64,000 nt of DNA from Nocardia paucivorans NBRC 100373 (GTDB taxonomy: Bacteria; Actinomycetota; Actinomycetes; Mycobacteriales; Mycobacteriaceae): assembly GCF_000308675.1 (NCBI RefSeq), contig NZ_BAGE01000001.1, forward strand, positions 171,746-235,745. The letters run 5' to 3'. Shown in pieces: positions 40,380 to 48,488 of this stretch. The notes beneath the pieces were generated by a model, which made no database searches, was not told where the DNA came from, and saw only the letters and a program-made list of their open reading frames with translations. A program made the translations under genes and the position numbers. Each line of letters starts with the position of its first letter. The stretch's first letter is position 1.

Positions 40380-41490
40380 GGGCAAAATGCCCCTTGACAA
40401 GTGGCATCAAGTAATTCTCGGCAAGCCAGCCGACTGCCGGTACTGCCACGGCGTCTCCGAAGGCGAATTGCACCTGGGAGTCCCGGAATTCATCTATGTT
40501 GTATTTCTCGGCGCCCATCAGGGCGGCGTACTCCACGCCGGTCATCCAGCGAACGGCGACCTTTCCGTAGCCCATGCGGACGACGGCCTGTTTGGACGAT
40601 CCGCCGCGCGCGGTCCGCAGACAACCCGACACATCATCGGAGCGCATCTCCCATACGGGGATTCCCCCGCGGGTGCGCCTGTAAGCGGTGCGATATTGGT
40701 GGCTGTGACACTGATAGCGCAACTTTTTGAGCCGATCGAGCTGGACCTTGGACATGGAGTTGAGAAAGGCGTTCACGCGGTCGGTGTCCCACCAGCGAGG
40801 ATCGTTGTCGGGCAGCTTCTCCAATTTGGAGCTAAGCCCTTCCGTGAGGTAGTTAGGGGGGAAGGCCAGTCTTGCGCGATGGGTGCGTAGCGTGGGATCG
40901 CTGAAGAACGCTTCGGTCCAACCAGGTCGCAAGGGATGCTCCTCCTCGTCGGACTCGACCGGCTCGAGGGAGCCCACGAGGAACAGTCGTGGCCGGGATT
41001 GGGGAACGAAGCGGAGCGCATCGATCGCGAGAATGTCAACCGAGTATCCCAGGTCGTTGAACTCGCGAATCGCGGCGGTGAGGTCGTCGCCGCCGTGCGA
41101 GGTGGACAGTCCGATCACATTTTCCAGCACCAGCGCTGTGGGTCGTCTGTGCTCAGGGATGGCGCGCAGCACTTTGGTGAATGCGTAAAATGCCGAGGAT
41201 TCGCGGCCGGATAGGCCTGTGCGGTTTCCCGCCAGCGACAAGTCGGTGCACGGCGAGCTCGCCCAGGCCAGGTCGGCGGCAGGGAGGGTCGCCGGGTTCA
41301 CATCGTTGACGTCGTCGACTACCATGACATCATCCTTGAACTGCGCGCGGTACATCGCAGCCTTGTCCGGAGAAATGTCATTGGCCCAGACAGTCTCGAA
41401 GCCAGCCTGTTCTAAACCCATCCGGGCGAGTCCGACCCCGGCGAAAAACTCCAGCACGCGGGGCCCAGGGCGCAATGGAATGACAGGCAT
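40342..41490 (-). CDS. DNA (cytosine-5-)-methyltransferase of the R-M cassette
   Basis: A 382-aa C5-methyltransferase with all key motifs in order: I FFAGVGLARMGL, IV SSPCTDLSLAG (catalytic Cys), VI ENVIGL, VIII QSRPRLFLVG, IX CLRTARGGSS and X FGDAVAVPA. The target-recognition region is about residues 200-290, with a high Arg/Tyr/His content (KLRYQCHSHQYRTAYRRTRG). It methylates a cytosine in a sequence I cannot predict, protecting host DNA from the partner nuclease. It overlaps the nuclease gene by about 38 bases. The 86-base gap to the divergent vsr gene (41491-41576) must hold promoters for both sides. Confidence 0.94.
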   Translation of the reverse strand: MPVIPLRPGPRVLEFFAGVGLARMGLEQAGFETVWANDISPDKAAMYRAQFKDDVMVVDDVNDVNPATLPAADLAWASSPCTDLSLAGNRTGLSGRESSAFYAFTKVLRAIPEHRRPTALVLENVIGLSTSHGGDDLTAAIREFNDLGYSVDILAIDALRFVPQSRPRLFLVGSLEPVESDEEEHPLRPGWTEAFFSDPTLRTHRARLAFPPNYLTEGLSSKLEKLPDNDPRWWDTDRVNAFLNSMSKVQLDRLKKLRYQCHSHQYRTAYRRTRGGIPVWEMRSDDVSGCLRTARGGSSKQAVVRMGYGKVAVRWMTGVEYAALMGAEKYNIDEFRDSQVQFAFGDAVAVPAVGWLAENYLMPLVKGHFARATLFGEDLVVG

Positions 41491-41576
41491 GTGATTAGCC
41501 TAGAGGCACACCCGGGTCGGCGCATAGCACCCCTGGCCGGCCCCGTTGATCCATCACACCCGAATATCATCGTCGT

Positions 41577-42125
41577 ATGGCGCTCGACGATCCGACCGGC
41601 TCCCAGCGAGAGATGGTCGACGGCGATGGCTATCGCAGCCGTTGTCAAATCAACAGTGCGGCTGAAAGCTGGGCGTCGACGCCGGCAGTGCGCAAGTCTA
41701 TGAGGTCGAACCGGCGACGCGACACCGCTCCCGAAATCGCGGTCCGAAAGCTGCTCCACGCGCGTGGCCTGCGGTATCGCGTTGACTACGCGCCCGAACG
41801 TAGACACCTCAGGAATCGAGCCGACATCGTTTTCACGCGAGCAAAGGTGGCTGTGTTCATCGACGGATGCTGGTGGCACGGCTGCGAGGAGCACCATCGG
41901 GCCCCTAAGTCGAACAGTGACTACTGGTCGTCCAAGGTCGAGCGAAATGTCGAGCGCGACCGTCATGTCAGTGAGATGCTGCGCGAGCAAGGCTGGACGG
42001 TGCTGCGGTTCTGGGAGCATCAAGATGCCACGGAGATCGCCGATGAAATCGCCCGGAAGATCGACTCCTGCTTGTCGAGGACGCAGAGATCCAACTCGCC
42101 GACAACGTTGAACGGTGATCGGTAG
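41577..42125 (+). CDS. Very short patch repair (Vsr) endonuclease of the cassette
   Basis: A 182-aa protein. The Vsr core has SWASTPAVRKSMRSNRRRDT at the N-terminal side, RADIVFTRAKVAVFIDGCWW with the catalytic aspartate, then HGCEEHH zinc/catalytic residues and VLRFWEHQD. Vsr nicks T:G mismatches that arise when 5-methylcytosine deaminates, so it is the expected companion of the divergent C5-methyltransferase. The first ~30 residues before the core are unusual, and a shorter start is possible. It ends 60 bases before the right repeat. Confidence 0.92.
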   Translation: MALDDPTGSQREMVDGDGYRSRCQINSAAESWASTPAVRKSMRSNRRRDTAPEIAVRKLLHARGLRYRVDYAPERRHLRNRADIVFTRAKVAVFIDGCWWHGCEEHHRAPKSNSDYWSSKVERNVERDRHVSEMLREQGWTVLRFWEHQDATEIADEIARKIDSCLSRTQRSNSPTTLNGDR

Positions 42126-42185
42126 TCAGACAGCGATTCGAAGTTGGCGCTACCAAGAACGAGCCCATGTAGGGCGCATCCGGAA

Positions 42186-42502
42186 CCGGATGGCTACATC
42201 GCATGGGCGGCAACCGGAACCGCCGACCCGCAGTCCCTCGTCGATACGCTGACCACAATGGTGGGCACACCGACCGCTGTCACCTGAACGAAAGTTCGTC
42301 GCAAGCGTCGACCATGTCCTCCCCGGCCACAGACCCGTGGAAAAGGTCGTCGGGTAGTTCGACGTCGGGGTCAGCCGGTGATGATGGGAACCAGGTAGAT
42401 GCGGGCGAACTCGTCCAGGTCGGAATCCGAGTCCGTGGGGACCGTCACGGACGGGCACAGGAGCATAGAGTGCACCACCCGGCACAGCACCTCGGTTCGG
42501 TT
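42186..42502. repeat. Right copy of the 317-bp direct repeat
   Basis: Homologous to 39250-39566. It holds the last 34 codons of the monooxygenase gene (GYIAWAATGTADPQSLVDTL, stop at 42286) without its start, the intergenic gap, and the 3' end of the intact tetR gene. Confidence 0.9.
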
Positions 42503-42976
42503 CAGCAGATCCGGTGGTTCGTCGAGCGCGCCGGCGTCGACGGCGCGGCACAGGGCCGAGTGGGTGGCCGCTACCGACATGGCGACCACCGGGCTGCCGT
42601 CGACGGTGAGTTTCTCCAGTAGGCGTTCCGGTTCCTGTTCGAGCATCCGCTGCACCAGAGCGTGTTCGCGCCAGCGGGTCATTACGGTGACGAAGATGTC
42701 GGCGATCAGGTCTTCCAGGTTGTCGTGCCGGGTGGAGATGGCGTCCACCTCGGTGAGCACGGCGGCCACCTCGCGGCTGGCGACCGCCTGTACCACCTCG
42801 TCGCGGGAGCCGATCCGCCGGTACACCGTTGCCCGGTCGACACCGGCTTCGCGGGCGATGTCCTCGATGGTGGTTTTCCGGACGCCGGACTCGCCGAATC
42901 TGATCAGGGCCGCGTCCAGGATGCGGGCCTCGATATTGTCGTGGAGCCCGTGTGGCGACGGAAACACTGCGGCCAT
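42371..42976 (-). CDS. TetR/AcrR family transcriptional regulator
   Basis: A 201-aa regulator with the helix-turn-helix at residues ~20-65 (TTIEDIAREAGVDRATVYRR) and an all-helical ligand domain. Its 3' end lies in the right repeat; a 43-codon stub of a homologue survives in the left repeat. Before the insertion it faced the monooxygenase gene, which makes that gene a plausible target. The ATG at 42976 is chosen; GTG 42979 and ATG 43006 are alternatives with equally weak ribosome-binding sites. Confidence 0.88.
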   Translation of the reverse strand: MAAVFPSPHGLHDNIEARILDAALIRFGESGVRKTTIEDIAREAGVDRATVYRRIGSRDEVVQAVASREVAAVLTEVDAISTRHDNLEDLIADIFVTVMTRWREHALVQRMLEQEPERLLEKLTVDGSPVVAMSVAATHSALCRAVDAGALDEPPDLLNRTEVLCRVVHSMLLCPSVTVPTDSDSDLDEFARIYLVPIITG

Positions 42977-43064
42977 GGTCACACACGCTAGCAAGGTCGT
43001 CGGCATTGGGTTGCGGCCCAAAGAAAATGAGGCGGACCGATCCTGCTCCGGCCGGTCGGGGATT

Positions 43065-43781
43065 TCAGAGCCAGGCGGGTAGCGCGGGCAGTGGTCGGGG
43101 CAGGTCCTCGCTCGCGCCGCGGCCGATGAGCCACGCCAGTAGTCGGCAGGCGGGAGCGGTGATGGTTCGGTCGGGGGCACCGGAGCCCACGACCGCCTCG
43201 AAGCCGGTGTCGGCGGCGCGGATCGCGAACGGGGTTTCCGCCGCGGGGCTCAGACTCGCGGTGATCTCGGGCAGCAGGGTGTTCACGAAATCGGCGGGCC
43301 AATCGGCCGGGGTGTAGCCGGCGTCGAGATCGACGTGGTGGATCTCGACCTCCCGCAACCGCAGCCATGGCACCTGGGACGCGGGGATGGTCCGGCCCTG
43401 TCGGGTGCGCACCTCGGCGTTCCATTTCTCGGCCGGTAGGGCCTTGGCCAGGCCGAGCAGGCGGTCGGCGGACTGCACCAGGTCGGCGCGCTGCTCGGCG
43501 AGGGGACGCGGGGCGCCGAGTTCGATATCGGCATCCCGCAAGGCGTCATTGGCGTATTGCGGGGTCTCGACGCCGGTGTGCGCCCACAGCAGGAGATTGA
43601 CCAGGGCGTCGGCACTGCGGGACAGGTGCGCCAGGACATGGCCGCGGGTCCAGTTCGGCAGCAGGGACGGCTGGGGGATCGCGGCGTCGTCGAGGGTGTC
43701 GACGGTGGCCAGTAGACGGGTGGTCGCGGCGGTCACCACCGCGAGCTGGGATTCGATGCGCTCGATGGCTTCGCTGGGCAC
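43065..43781 (-). CDS. Mycothiol-dependent maleylpyruvate-isomerase-family protein
   Basis: A 238-aa DinB-fold protein of the MDMPI family. The metal-binding histidine/glutamate set is visible in VLAHLSRSADAL at the N-terminal helix and REVEIHHVDLDAG after the middle, and SLLPNWTRGHVLAH is the family start. A C-terminal domain follows. Members use mycothiol to isomerise or conjugate small molecules, and the substrate here is unknown. It lies 89 bases upstream of the tetR gene on the same strand, and the nearby monooxygenase remnant hints at a former aromatic-degradation cluster. Confidence 0.88.
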   Translation of the reverse strand: MPSEAIERIESQLAVVTAATTRLLATVDTLDDAAIPQPSLLPNWTRGHVLAHLSRSADALVNLLLWAHTGVETPQYANDALRDADIELGAPRPLAEQRADLVQSADRLLGLAKALPAEKWNAEVRTRQGRTIPASQVPWLRLREVEIHHVDLDAGYTPADWPADFVNTLLPEITASLSPAAETPFAIRAADTGFEAVVGSGAPDRTITAPACRLLAWLIGRGASEDLPRPLPALPAWL

Positions 43782-43853
43782 GCTACGACATTAGCGCCGT
43801 GGCTACCGTAGGCCGAGGCGGTGTTGGTCCGGGATAACGGTATGAGGAGGCTC

Positions 43854-44327
43854 TCATTCGCCGAGAGCGGCCTGCACACGGTCCGCGGCGAGTATGGCGT
43901 CCTCGTGTTCCCAGATGCGGATGACCCGCCACCCGGCGGCGGCCAGGGCGGCGTCGGTTTCTCGGTCCCTGGCGACATTGCCGGCGAGTTTCTCGGCCCA
44001 CCATTCGGCGTTGTTCTTCGGGTAGGTGGCGTGTTCGGGACAGCAGTGCCAGAAACAACCGTCCACGTAAACGGCGATGCGGCGACGCGGGAACACCAGG
44101 TCCGCGCGGCGCCGCTGGCCACGGATGGGAGCGCGGTCCACGAAGTAGCGGATGCCGCGGCGGTGTAGTTCTCGGCGCAGGGCCAGCTCGGGTTTGGTGT
44201 CGGCGCGGCGCTGCCGGGACATGCGGGCGCTGGTCTTCGGGTCGGTGCCGGGACGATAGCTGCGCGGACGCGGCTCCGGTGGCTTCGCCGCCTCGTCCGA
44301 AGTGGGTGCGCGGTGTTCCTCGGTCAT
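43854..44327 (-). CDS. Very short patch repair (Vsr) endonuclease, second copy
   Basis: A 157-aa Vsr protein: MSRQRRADTKPELALRRELH, RADLVFPRRRIAVYVDGCFW with the catalytic aspartate, HCCPEHATYPKNN and RVIRIWEHED. It differs strongly from the copy at 41577, so the two were acquired separately. The ATG at 44327 is preferred because the open frame before it overlaps the upstream methyltransferase gene; the distance to that gene is 37 bases, so it is one operon. It is the usual repair partner for a C5-methyltransferase. Confidence 0.92.
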   Translation of the reverse strand: MTEEHRAPTSDEAAKPPEPRPRSYRPGTDPKTSARMSRQRRADTKPELALRRELHRRGIRYFVDRAPIRGQRRRADLVFPRRRIAVYVDGCFWHCCPEHATYPKNNAEWWAEKLAGNVARDRETDAALAAAGWRVIRIWEHEDAILAADRVQAALGE

Positions 44328-44364
44328 GACGCGATGCGCTCCCCGATCGTGTGATGCCGGCCAC

Positions 44365-45513
44365 TCATGCCGCCCACCCTCCCATGCGGGCGAGATGGGA
44401 CTGCACATCGTCGAGGAATCCGTCGGGGAAGCGCAGGGTGCCCATACCGGTGCGGCGCAGAAAACCCGCGGTGGCGCGGGCGGAGAGCAGCCGGGCCTCG
44501 GTGAGGAAACCGCTCAGATCCTCGTAGGGTTCGTGCACCGGCCAGGTCGACACCGGCACCGCGTGGGCGCGGCCGGCATGCCCCCAGGCGGCGATCGGCC
44601 ACGGCTTGTCCGCGGGGAGCGGCCGGTCGGGGGGGATGGGGTCGCCGGGGGAGCTCAACCGGGCGCCCACCCAGTCCGCCATCCGCACGCTCACCGCATT
44701 GCCCACCAGTTTCCAGCGGTGGCCCTGCCGGAATCCCGGCACCTCCAGTGCCGGTGCCGTCCACCCGGGGTCGAACCCCTGTAACCGTTCGCCATCCGAA
44801 ATTCCCGGGGTCACGATCTCGCCGGAGGGCAGCCGCACCGCCGGCGGGCTGGCGATACCCAGACCGGAACCACCCTTCAAGGTGGGGACCGCGTTCACCG
44901 CCCAGCCGAGCCCCCTCACCCCCTCCGTCCAATAGAAACCGCACGGGTCGTGTTCGGGGTCGCCCACCGTGCGCGATCCCGCGTCGTCGGCGAAGAGCAC
45001 CGGGCGGGGGTCCTCGGTGCGCGAGGCCAGCATGAGCACCCGATTGCGGCGCTGCGGCAGCCCGAAGGAACGGGCGTCGACCACACGGTAGGCCCAGGTG
45101 TAACCGAGTTCTTCGAGTGCGTCGGTGATATGTCGCATGGCCGCACCGCGCCCGAGTTGCAGCATGAACGGGACGTTCTCGATCAGCAGCCAGCGCGGCC
45201 CGCGTTTGCGCCGGACCAGCCGGAACACCTGGTCCACCAGGCCCGAGCGGGAGCCGGTTATTCCGGCGGTGCGCCCGGCCTGGGATAGGTCCTGACAGGG
45301 GAAACCGGCCGCGACCAGCTCGGTTCCCTCAGGTAGTGCCCGCAACCGGGTGATATCCGGGTGCAGGGGTGTGTCGGGGAACCGAGCGGTGAGCACGGCC
45401 TGGGCGCCGGGTTCGATCTCGCACAGCAGTTCGGTTCGCCAACCGTGCCGGGAAAGACCGAGCTCGAGTCCGCCGATCCCGGCGAACAGCCCCACCATCC
45501 GCGCGCCCGCCAC
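44365..45513 (-). CDS. DNA (cytosine-5-)-methyltransferase, second copy
   Basis: A 382-aa C5-methyltransferase. Motifs: I GLFAGIGGLELGL, IV AAGFPCQDLSQAG (catalytic Cys), VI IENVPFM, VIII LPQRRNRVLML, IX PTLKGGSGLG, X VGNAVSVRMADW. Motif X is reached near residue 275, and a further ~105 residues follow that are not part of the catalytic core. No restriction nuclease lies next to it, so it is an orphan methyltransferase, or its nuclease was lost. It is not closely similar to the enzyme at 40342. Confidence 0.93.
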   Translation of the reverse strand: MAGARMVGLFAGIGGLELGLSRHGWRTELLCEIEPGAQAVLTARFPDTPLHPDITRLRALPEGTELVAAGFPCQDLSQAGRTAGITGSRSGLVDQVFRLVRRKRGPRWLLIENVPFMLQLGRGAAMRHITDALEELGYTWAYRVVDARSFGLPQRRNRVLMLASRTEDPRPVLFADDAGSRTVGDPEHDPCGFYWTEGVRGLGWAVNAVPTLKGGSGLGIASPPAVRLPSGEIVTPGISDGERLQGFDPGWTAPALEVPGFRQGHRWKLVGNAVSVRMADWVGARLSSPGDPIPPDRPLPADKPWPIAAWGHAGRAHAVPVSTWPVHEPYEDLSGFLTEARLLSARATAGFLRRTGMGTLRFPDGFLDDVQSHLARMGGWAA

Positions 45514-45658
45514 GAGATCCTCTCCTCATTCGGCTCGACCGTCGAAAAGGCAGGTTACTCGAGCCGGAGGCGGGGCCGATAATTCCGCAGCGCGGATATA
45601 CCGCGGCTCATGGGTGAACATCGGCGACGGGCACCGCCATCTCGCCTACGGTAGAGGT

Positions 45659-46273
45659 GTGACGGATGTGAGCGATCAAGCCTCGGGCCCACGGCCCGGT
45701 TCGGCGCCCGCGCGGCGGCCGACGATTCTCACCTGGCGCGCACACGATGCCACCCGGATGGAATCGGTCCGGGTGACGCTCAGCGGCAACCGTATCCGGG
45801 CCACCGGCCGCATCATCGGTGGCGAATGCGCCGAGCATCCGCCGTTCAGCGCGTCCTACGACCTGGTCACCGATGAGAACGGCGCCACCAAACGGCTCTC
45901 CATGCGCAGTACCACCGCGGCGGGTGAACGCCATGCCTCGATCGCGCGGGACGGGGAGAACTACTGGATGGTCGACGCCACCGAGACACATATCCGATCC
46001 ACCTTCGGTGGGGCGCTGGACGTGGACGTGGTGCTGAGTCCGTTCTTCAACACTCTGCCGGTGCGGCGTTTCGACCTGCAGCACGCGGTGGAGGACGTGC
46101 AGGTGCCGGTGATCTATGTGCGGCTACCGGAGCTGACCGTGCAGGAGGCGAGTCTCACCTACAGCAGCGGTAGCGACGGGATCAGCGTGTTGTCACCGGT
46201 GTCCAGCGCGACCCTCACCGTCGATCCGGATGGTTTCGTCCTCAACTATCCCGGGTTGGCCGAACGTATCTGA
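45659..46273 (+). CDS. Putative glycolipid-binding family protein (DUF1089)
   Basis: A 204-aa soluble, beta-rich protein: LTWRAHDATRMESVRVTLSG at the start, SPFFNTLPVRRFDL in the middle, VPVIYVRLPELTVQEASLTY near the end. This is the DUF1089/glycolipid-binding fold, whose cellular role is not well established. The GTG at 45659 (or 45668) starts the conserved part; the open frame to 45350 overlaps the methyltransferase gene and is not believed. Its last 28 bases overlap the convergent tyrA. Confidence 0.87.
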   Translation: MTDVSDQASGPRPGSAPARRPTILTWRAHDATRMESVRVTLSGNRIRATGRIIGGECAEHPPFSASYDLVTDENGATKRLSMRSTTAAGERHASIARDGENYWMVDATETHIRSTFGGALDVDVVLSPFFNTLPVRRFDLQHAVEDVQVPVIYVRLPELTVQEASLTYSSGSDGISVLSPVSSATLTVDPDGFVLNYPGLAERI

Positions 46274-47226
46274 TCCGCCGGCAACCGGCCGATCACGCCA
46301 CCGCGCCGGCCGGCCTCCCGCAGCCGTGCCAACCAGTCGTCTCGACCCGGTTCGATATCGGTGATCTCCCACCGCCGCGCCGACTCGTAACTCGTCCGCG
46401 CGGCATGACCGGTCGCGGCCAGTTCCGCGAGCGAGCCATCGGCGGCCAGCGTGTCACGGGCCATTGACAGAACGGAGAGGGTTTCGTCCAGCACTTCCAG
46501 CAGGGCCGCGCTGTTCGGTTCACAGATGGCGCGCACCAATTCCGGAGCGGTCGCGGCGACCCGGGTGCCGTCGCGGAACGAGCCCGCCGCCAATCCCAGG
46601 GCGAGCGCGCCCCCGCCGGCGCCCGACAACGCCAGCGCCTCGGCCAGGACATGCGGTAGGTGCGAGATTCGGGCGACCGCGCGATCGTGTTCCTCGGCGA
46701 CCACCGGCACCACCACGGAACCGCAGTCCAGGGCCAGCCGCACCACGCGGGTCCACGGCCCCGGTCGGGTTCCCTCGTCCACCCCCACGGCCCAGGCGGC
46801 ACCGCGGAACAGATCGGGATCGGTGGCCGACCAGCCGGAACTGGCGGTACCGGCCATCGGATGACCGCCCACATAGTTCTCGGTCAACCCGTGCCGTCGC
46901 ACGGCCTCCGCGACCGGGGCCTTCACACTCACCACATCGGTCAGCGCGCAGTCGGGCGCGGTGGCGGCCACGGTGGCCAGAACCGAGTCGACGGCGGGCA
47001 TCGGCACCGCCACCGTGATCAGCGCGTCGGTCGCGGCGGCGCGCTCCAGGGCGGCGACGGGATCGACGGTGACATCGAACCCGTCCGCGCGGGCGGCGTC
47101 CGCCCCGGCCGCCGAACGATTGAACCCCCACACGTCGTACCCCGCCGCGTCCGCCGCACGCAGCAGAGAACCCCCGATCAATCCCACCCCGAGAACACAG
47201 AGCGCGGTTCGGCCGTCACCAGTCAC
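46246..47226 (-). CDS. tyrA: Prephenate dehydrogenase
   Basis: A 326-aa NAD(P)-dependent enzyme of tyrosine synthesis, equivalent to Rv3754. It has the Rossmann motif LGVGLIGGSLL at the N-terminus and GGHPMAGTASSGW carrying the substrate-binding histidine. No ACT domain is visible at the C-terminus. The GTG at 47226 starts ten residues before the first beta strand; the upstream frame to 47286 reaches into the divergent gene and is not used. It makes 4-hydroxyphenylpyruvate for an aminotransferase such as the one at 35517. Confidence 0.93.
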   Translation of the reverse strand: MTGDGRTALCVLGVGLIGGSLLRAADAAGYDVWGFNRSAAGADAARADGFDVTVDPVAALERAAATDALITVAVPMPAVDSVLATVAATAPDCALTDVVSVKAPVAEAVRRHGLTENYVGGHPMAGTASSGWSATDPDLFRGAAWAVGVDEGTRPGPWTRVVRLALDCGSVVVPVVAEEHDRAVARISHLPHVLAEALALSGAGGGALALGLAAGSFRDGTRVAATAPELVRAICEPNSAALLEVLDETLSVLSMARDTLAADGSLAELAATGHAARTSYESARRWEITDIEPGRDDWLARLREAGRRGGVIGRLPADQIRSANPG

Positions 47227-47284
47227 CGGAACAGATTGGCATACGACTTCAACAATCGGCCTCGAGCCGACTACCGTTGCGCCC

Positions 47285-47824
47285 ATGGCAGCTCAGCGCT
47301 CCGGCACGAACAGGGCAGCGTCGGACGATTACGACGACGTGGAAGGGTTCGCAATAGCCGTTGTCCGGGAAAACGGAACCTGGCGGTGCAGTCCGTTGAG
47401 CCCGGAAACGCTCACCAACCTATCCGCCGCCGAAACCGAACTCAAGGCTCTCCGCAGTTCCGGTGCGGTCTTCGGATTATTGAACGTCGACGACGAGTTC
47501 TTCGTCGTGGTCCGCCCGGCCCCCAGCGGCACCCGATTACTGCTCTCGGACGCCACCGCCGCGATCGACTACGACATCGCCGCCGACGTACTGGAGGCAC
47601 TGAATATCGAAATCCCCGATATCGACCCGGACGAACTGGACGAGATCGAACCCTGGGAGGAAGGTGACCTCGGTGTGCTCGCCGATCTGGGCCTACCCGA
47701 ACCGGTGCTCAGCGTGATCCTCTCGGAAAGCGACCTGTACGCCGACGAACAGTTGGCCGAGATCGCCGAACGACTCGGTTTCGCCGGCGAGTACTCGGCG
47801 GTGCTGGACAAACTCTCCCGTTGA
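47285..47824 (+). CDS. tRNA adenosine deaminase-associated protein
   Basis: A 179-aa soluble acidic protein, equivalent to Rv3753c, found directly before tadA in Mycobacteriales. It contains FAIAVVRENGTWRCSPL, FGLLNVDDEFFVVVRP, a very acidic stretch DIDPDELDEIEPWEEGD and a helical C-terminus. No catalytic motif is seen; a partner or regulator role for TadA is inferred from the conserved linkage. The ATG at 47285 is 58 bases from the divergent tyrA start. One base separates its stop from tadA. Confidence 0.88.
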   Translation: MAAQRSGTNRAASDDYDDVEGFAIAVVRENGTWRCSPLSPETLTNLSAAETELKALRSSGAVFGLLNVDDEFFVVVRPAPSGTRLLLSDATAAIDYDIAADVLEALNIEIPDIDPDELDEIEPWEEGDLGVLADLGLPEPVLSVILSESDLYADEQLAEIAERLGFAGEYSAVLDKLSR

Positions 47825-47825
47825 G

Positions 47826-48278
47826 GTGGTGACCGAGGAGGAGATGGTGCGGGCGGCGCTGGACGCCGCCGCCTCCGCCGACCCCCGGGATGTTCCGGTG
47901 GGCGCGGTGGTATTCGACGCGGACGGTCGCGAACTGGCCCGCGCCGCCAATGCCCGGGAGGCGTTCGGCGACCCCACGGCACACGCGGAAGTTCTCGCGC
48001 TGCGCCGGGCCGCCCAGGTCCACGGTGACGGTTGGCGGCTGGAAGGCGCCACCCTGGCCGTCACCCTGGAACCGTGCACCATGTGCGCGGGTGCCCTGGT
48101 ATTGGCTCGGGTGGAGCGGCTCCTGTTCGGGGCATGGGAACCGAAAACCGGAGCCGTCTGCTCACTGTGGGATGTGGTGCGCGACCGCCGGCTCAACCAC
48201 CGCCCCCAGGTCCGGGGCGGAATCCTGGAGGCCGAATGCGCCGCCCTCCTCGATACGTTCTTCCACGGTCAACGCTGA
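47826..48278 (+). CDS. tadA: tRNA-specific adenosine deaminase TadA
   Basis: A 150-aa zinc-dependent deaminase that converts A34 to inosine in tRNA-Arg(ACG), whose gene lies at 37686. Zinc and catalytic motifs: HAEVLAL (His and the proton-shuttle Glu) and LEPCTMCAGAL (two Cys). GTG start, with a second GTG three bases downstream. Co-transcribed with the deaminase-associated protein gene. Confidence 0.95.
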   Translation: MVTEEEMVRAALDAAASADPRDVPVGAVVFDADGRELARAANAREAFGDPTAHAEVLALRRAAQVHGDGWRLEGATLAVTLEPCTMCAGALVLARVERLLFGAWEPKTGAVCSLWDVVRDRRLNHRPQVRGGILEAECAALLDTFFHGQR

Positions 48279-48323
48279 CCAGCGGATTTAGTGATAGCCC
48301 AACGTTACGGTATGGTTGTCCGC

Positions 48324-48411
48324 GGTGGCGTGTCCGAGCGGCCTAAGGAGCACGCCTCGAAAGCGTGTGAGGGGTAACCCCCCTCCGAGGGTTCAAATCC
48401 CTCCGCCACCG
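48324..48411 (+). tRNA. tRNA-Ser (CGA anticodon)
   Basis: Acceptor stem GGTGGCG/CGCCACC. The anticodon arm CACGC-CTCGAAA-GCGTG gives CGA. It has a long variable arm and the T-loop GGTTCAAATCC; no encoded CCA. Confidence 0.97.
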
Positions 48412-48416
48412 CTCAC

Positions 48417-48451
48417 GCCCCTCATCCGGAATACCGGGTGGGGGGCATTTT
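48417..48451 (+). terminator. Terminator after tRNA-Ser(CGA)
   Basis: A 13-bp stem allowing two G-T pairs (48417-48429 against 48434-48446) with an AATA loop is followed by ATTTT. Confidence 0.8.
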
Positions 48452-48488
48452 CATGTCTATCCGTCGGTCGTGTCGGCGATTTCGGGTG

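Larger units (their letters stand above)
39250..42502. mobile_element. Restriction-modification cassette between long direct repeats
   Basis: A 2,619-bp unique segment (39567-42185) with nuclease, C5-methyltransferase and Vsr genes is bracketed by the 317-bp repeats. The flanking genes show the pre-insertion state: a monooxygenase and a tetR gene ending face to face. The left repeat has the monooxygenase end plus a tetR stub; the right repeat has a monooxygenase stub plus the whole tetR. The segment is poorer in G+C: 31 and 32 of 60 in two sampled lines (40021-40080, 40141-40200) against 41 of 60 at 33841-33900. No transposase or integrase is present. Confidence 0.75.
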
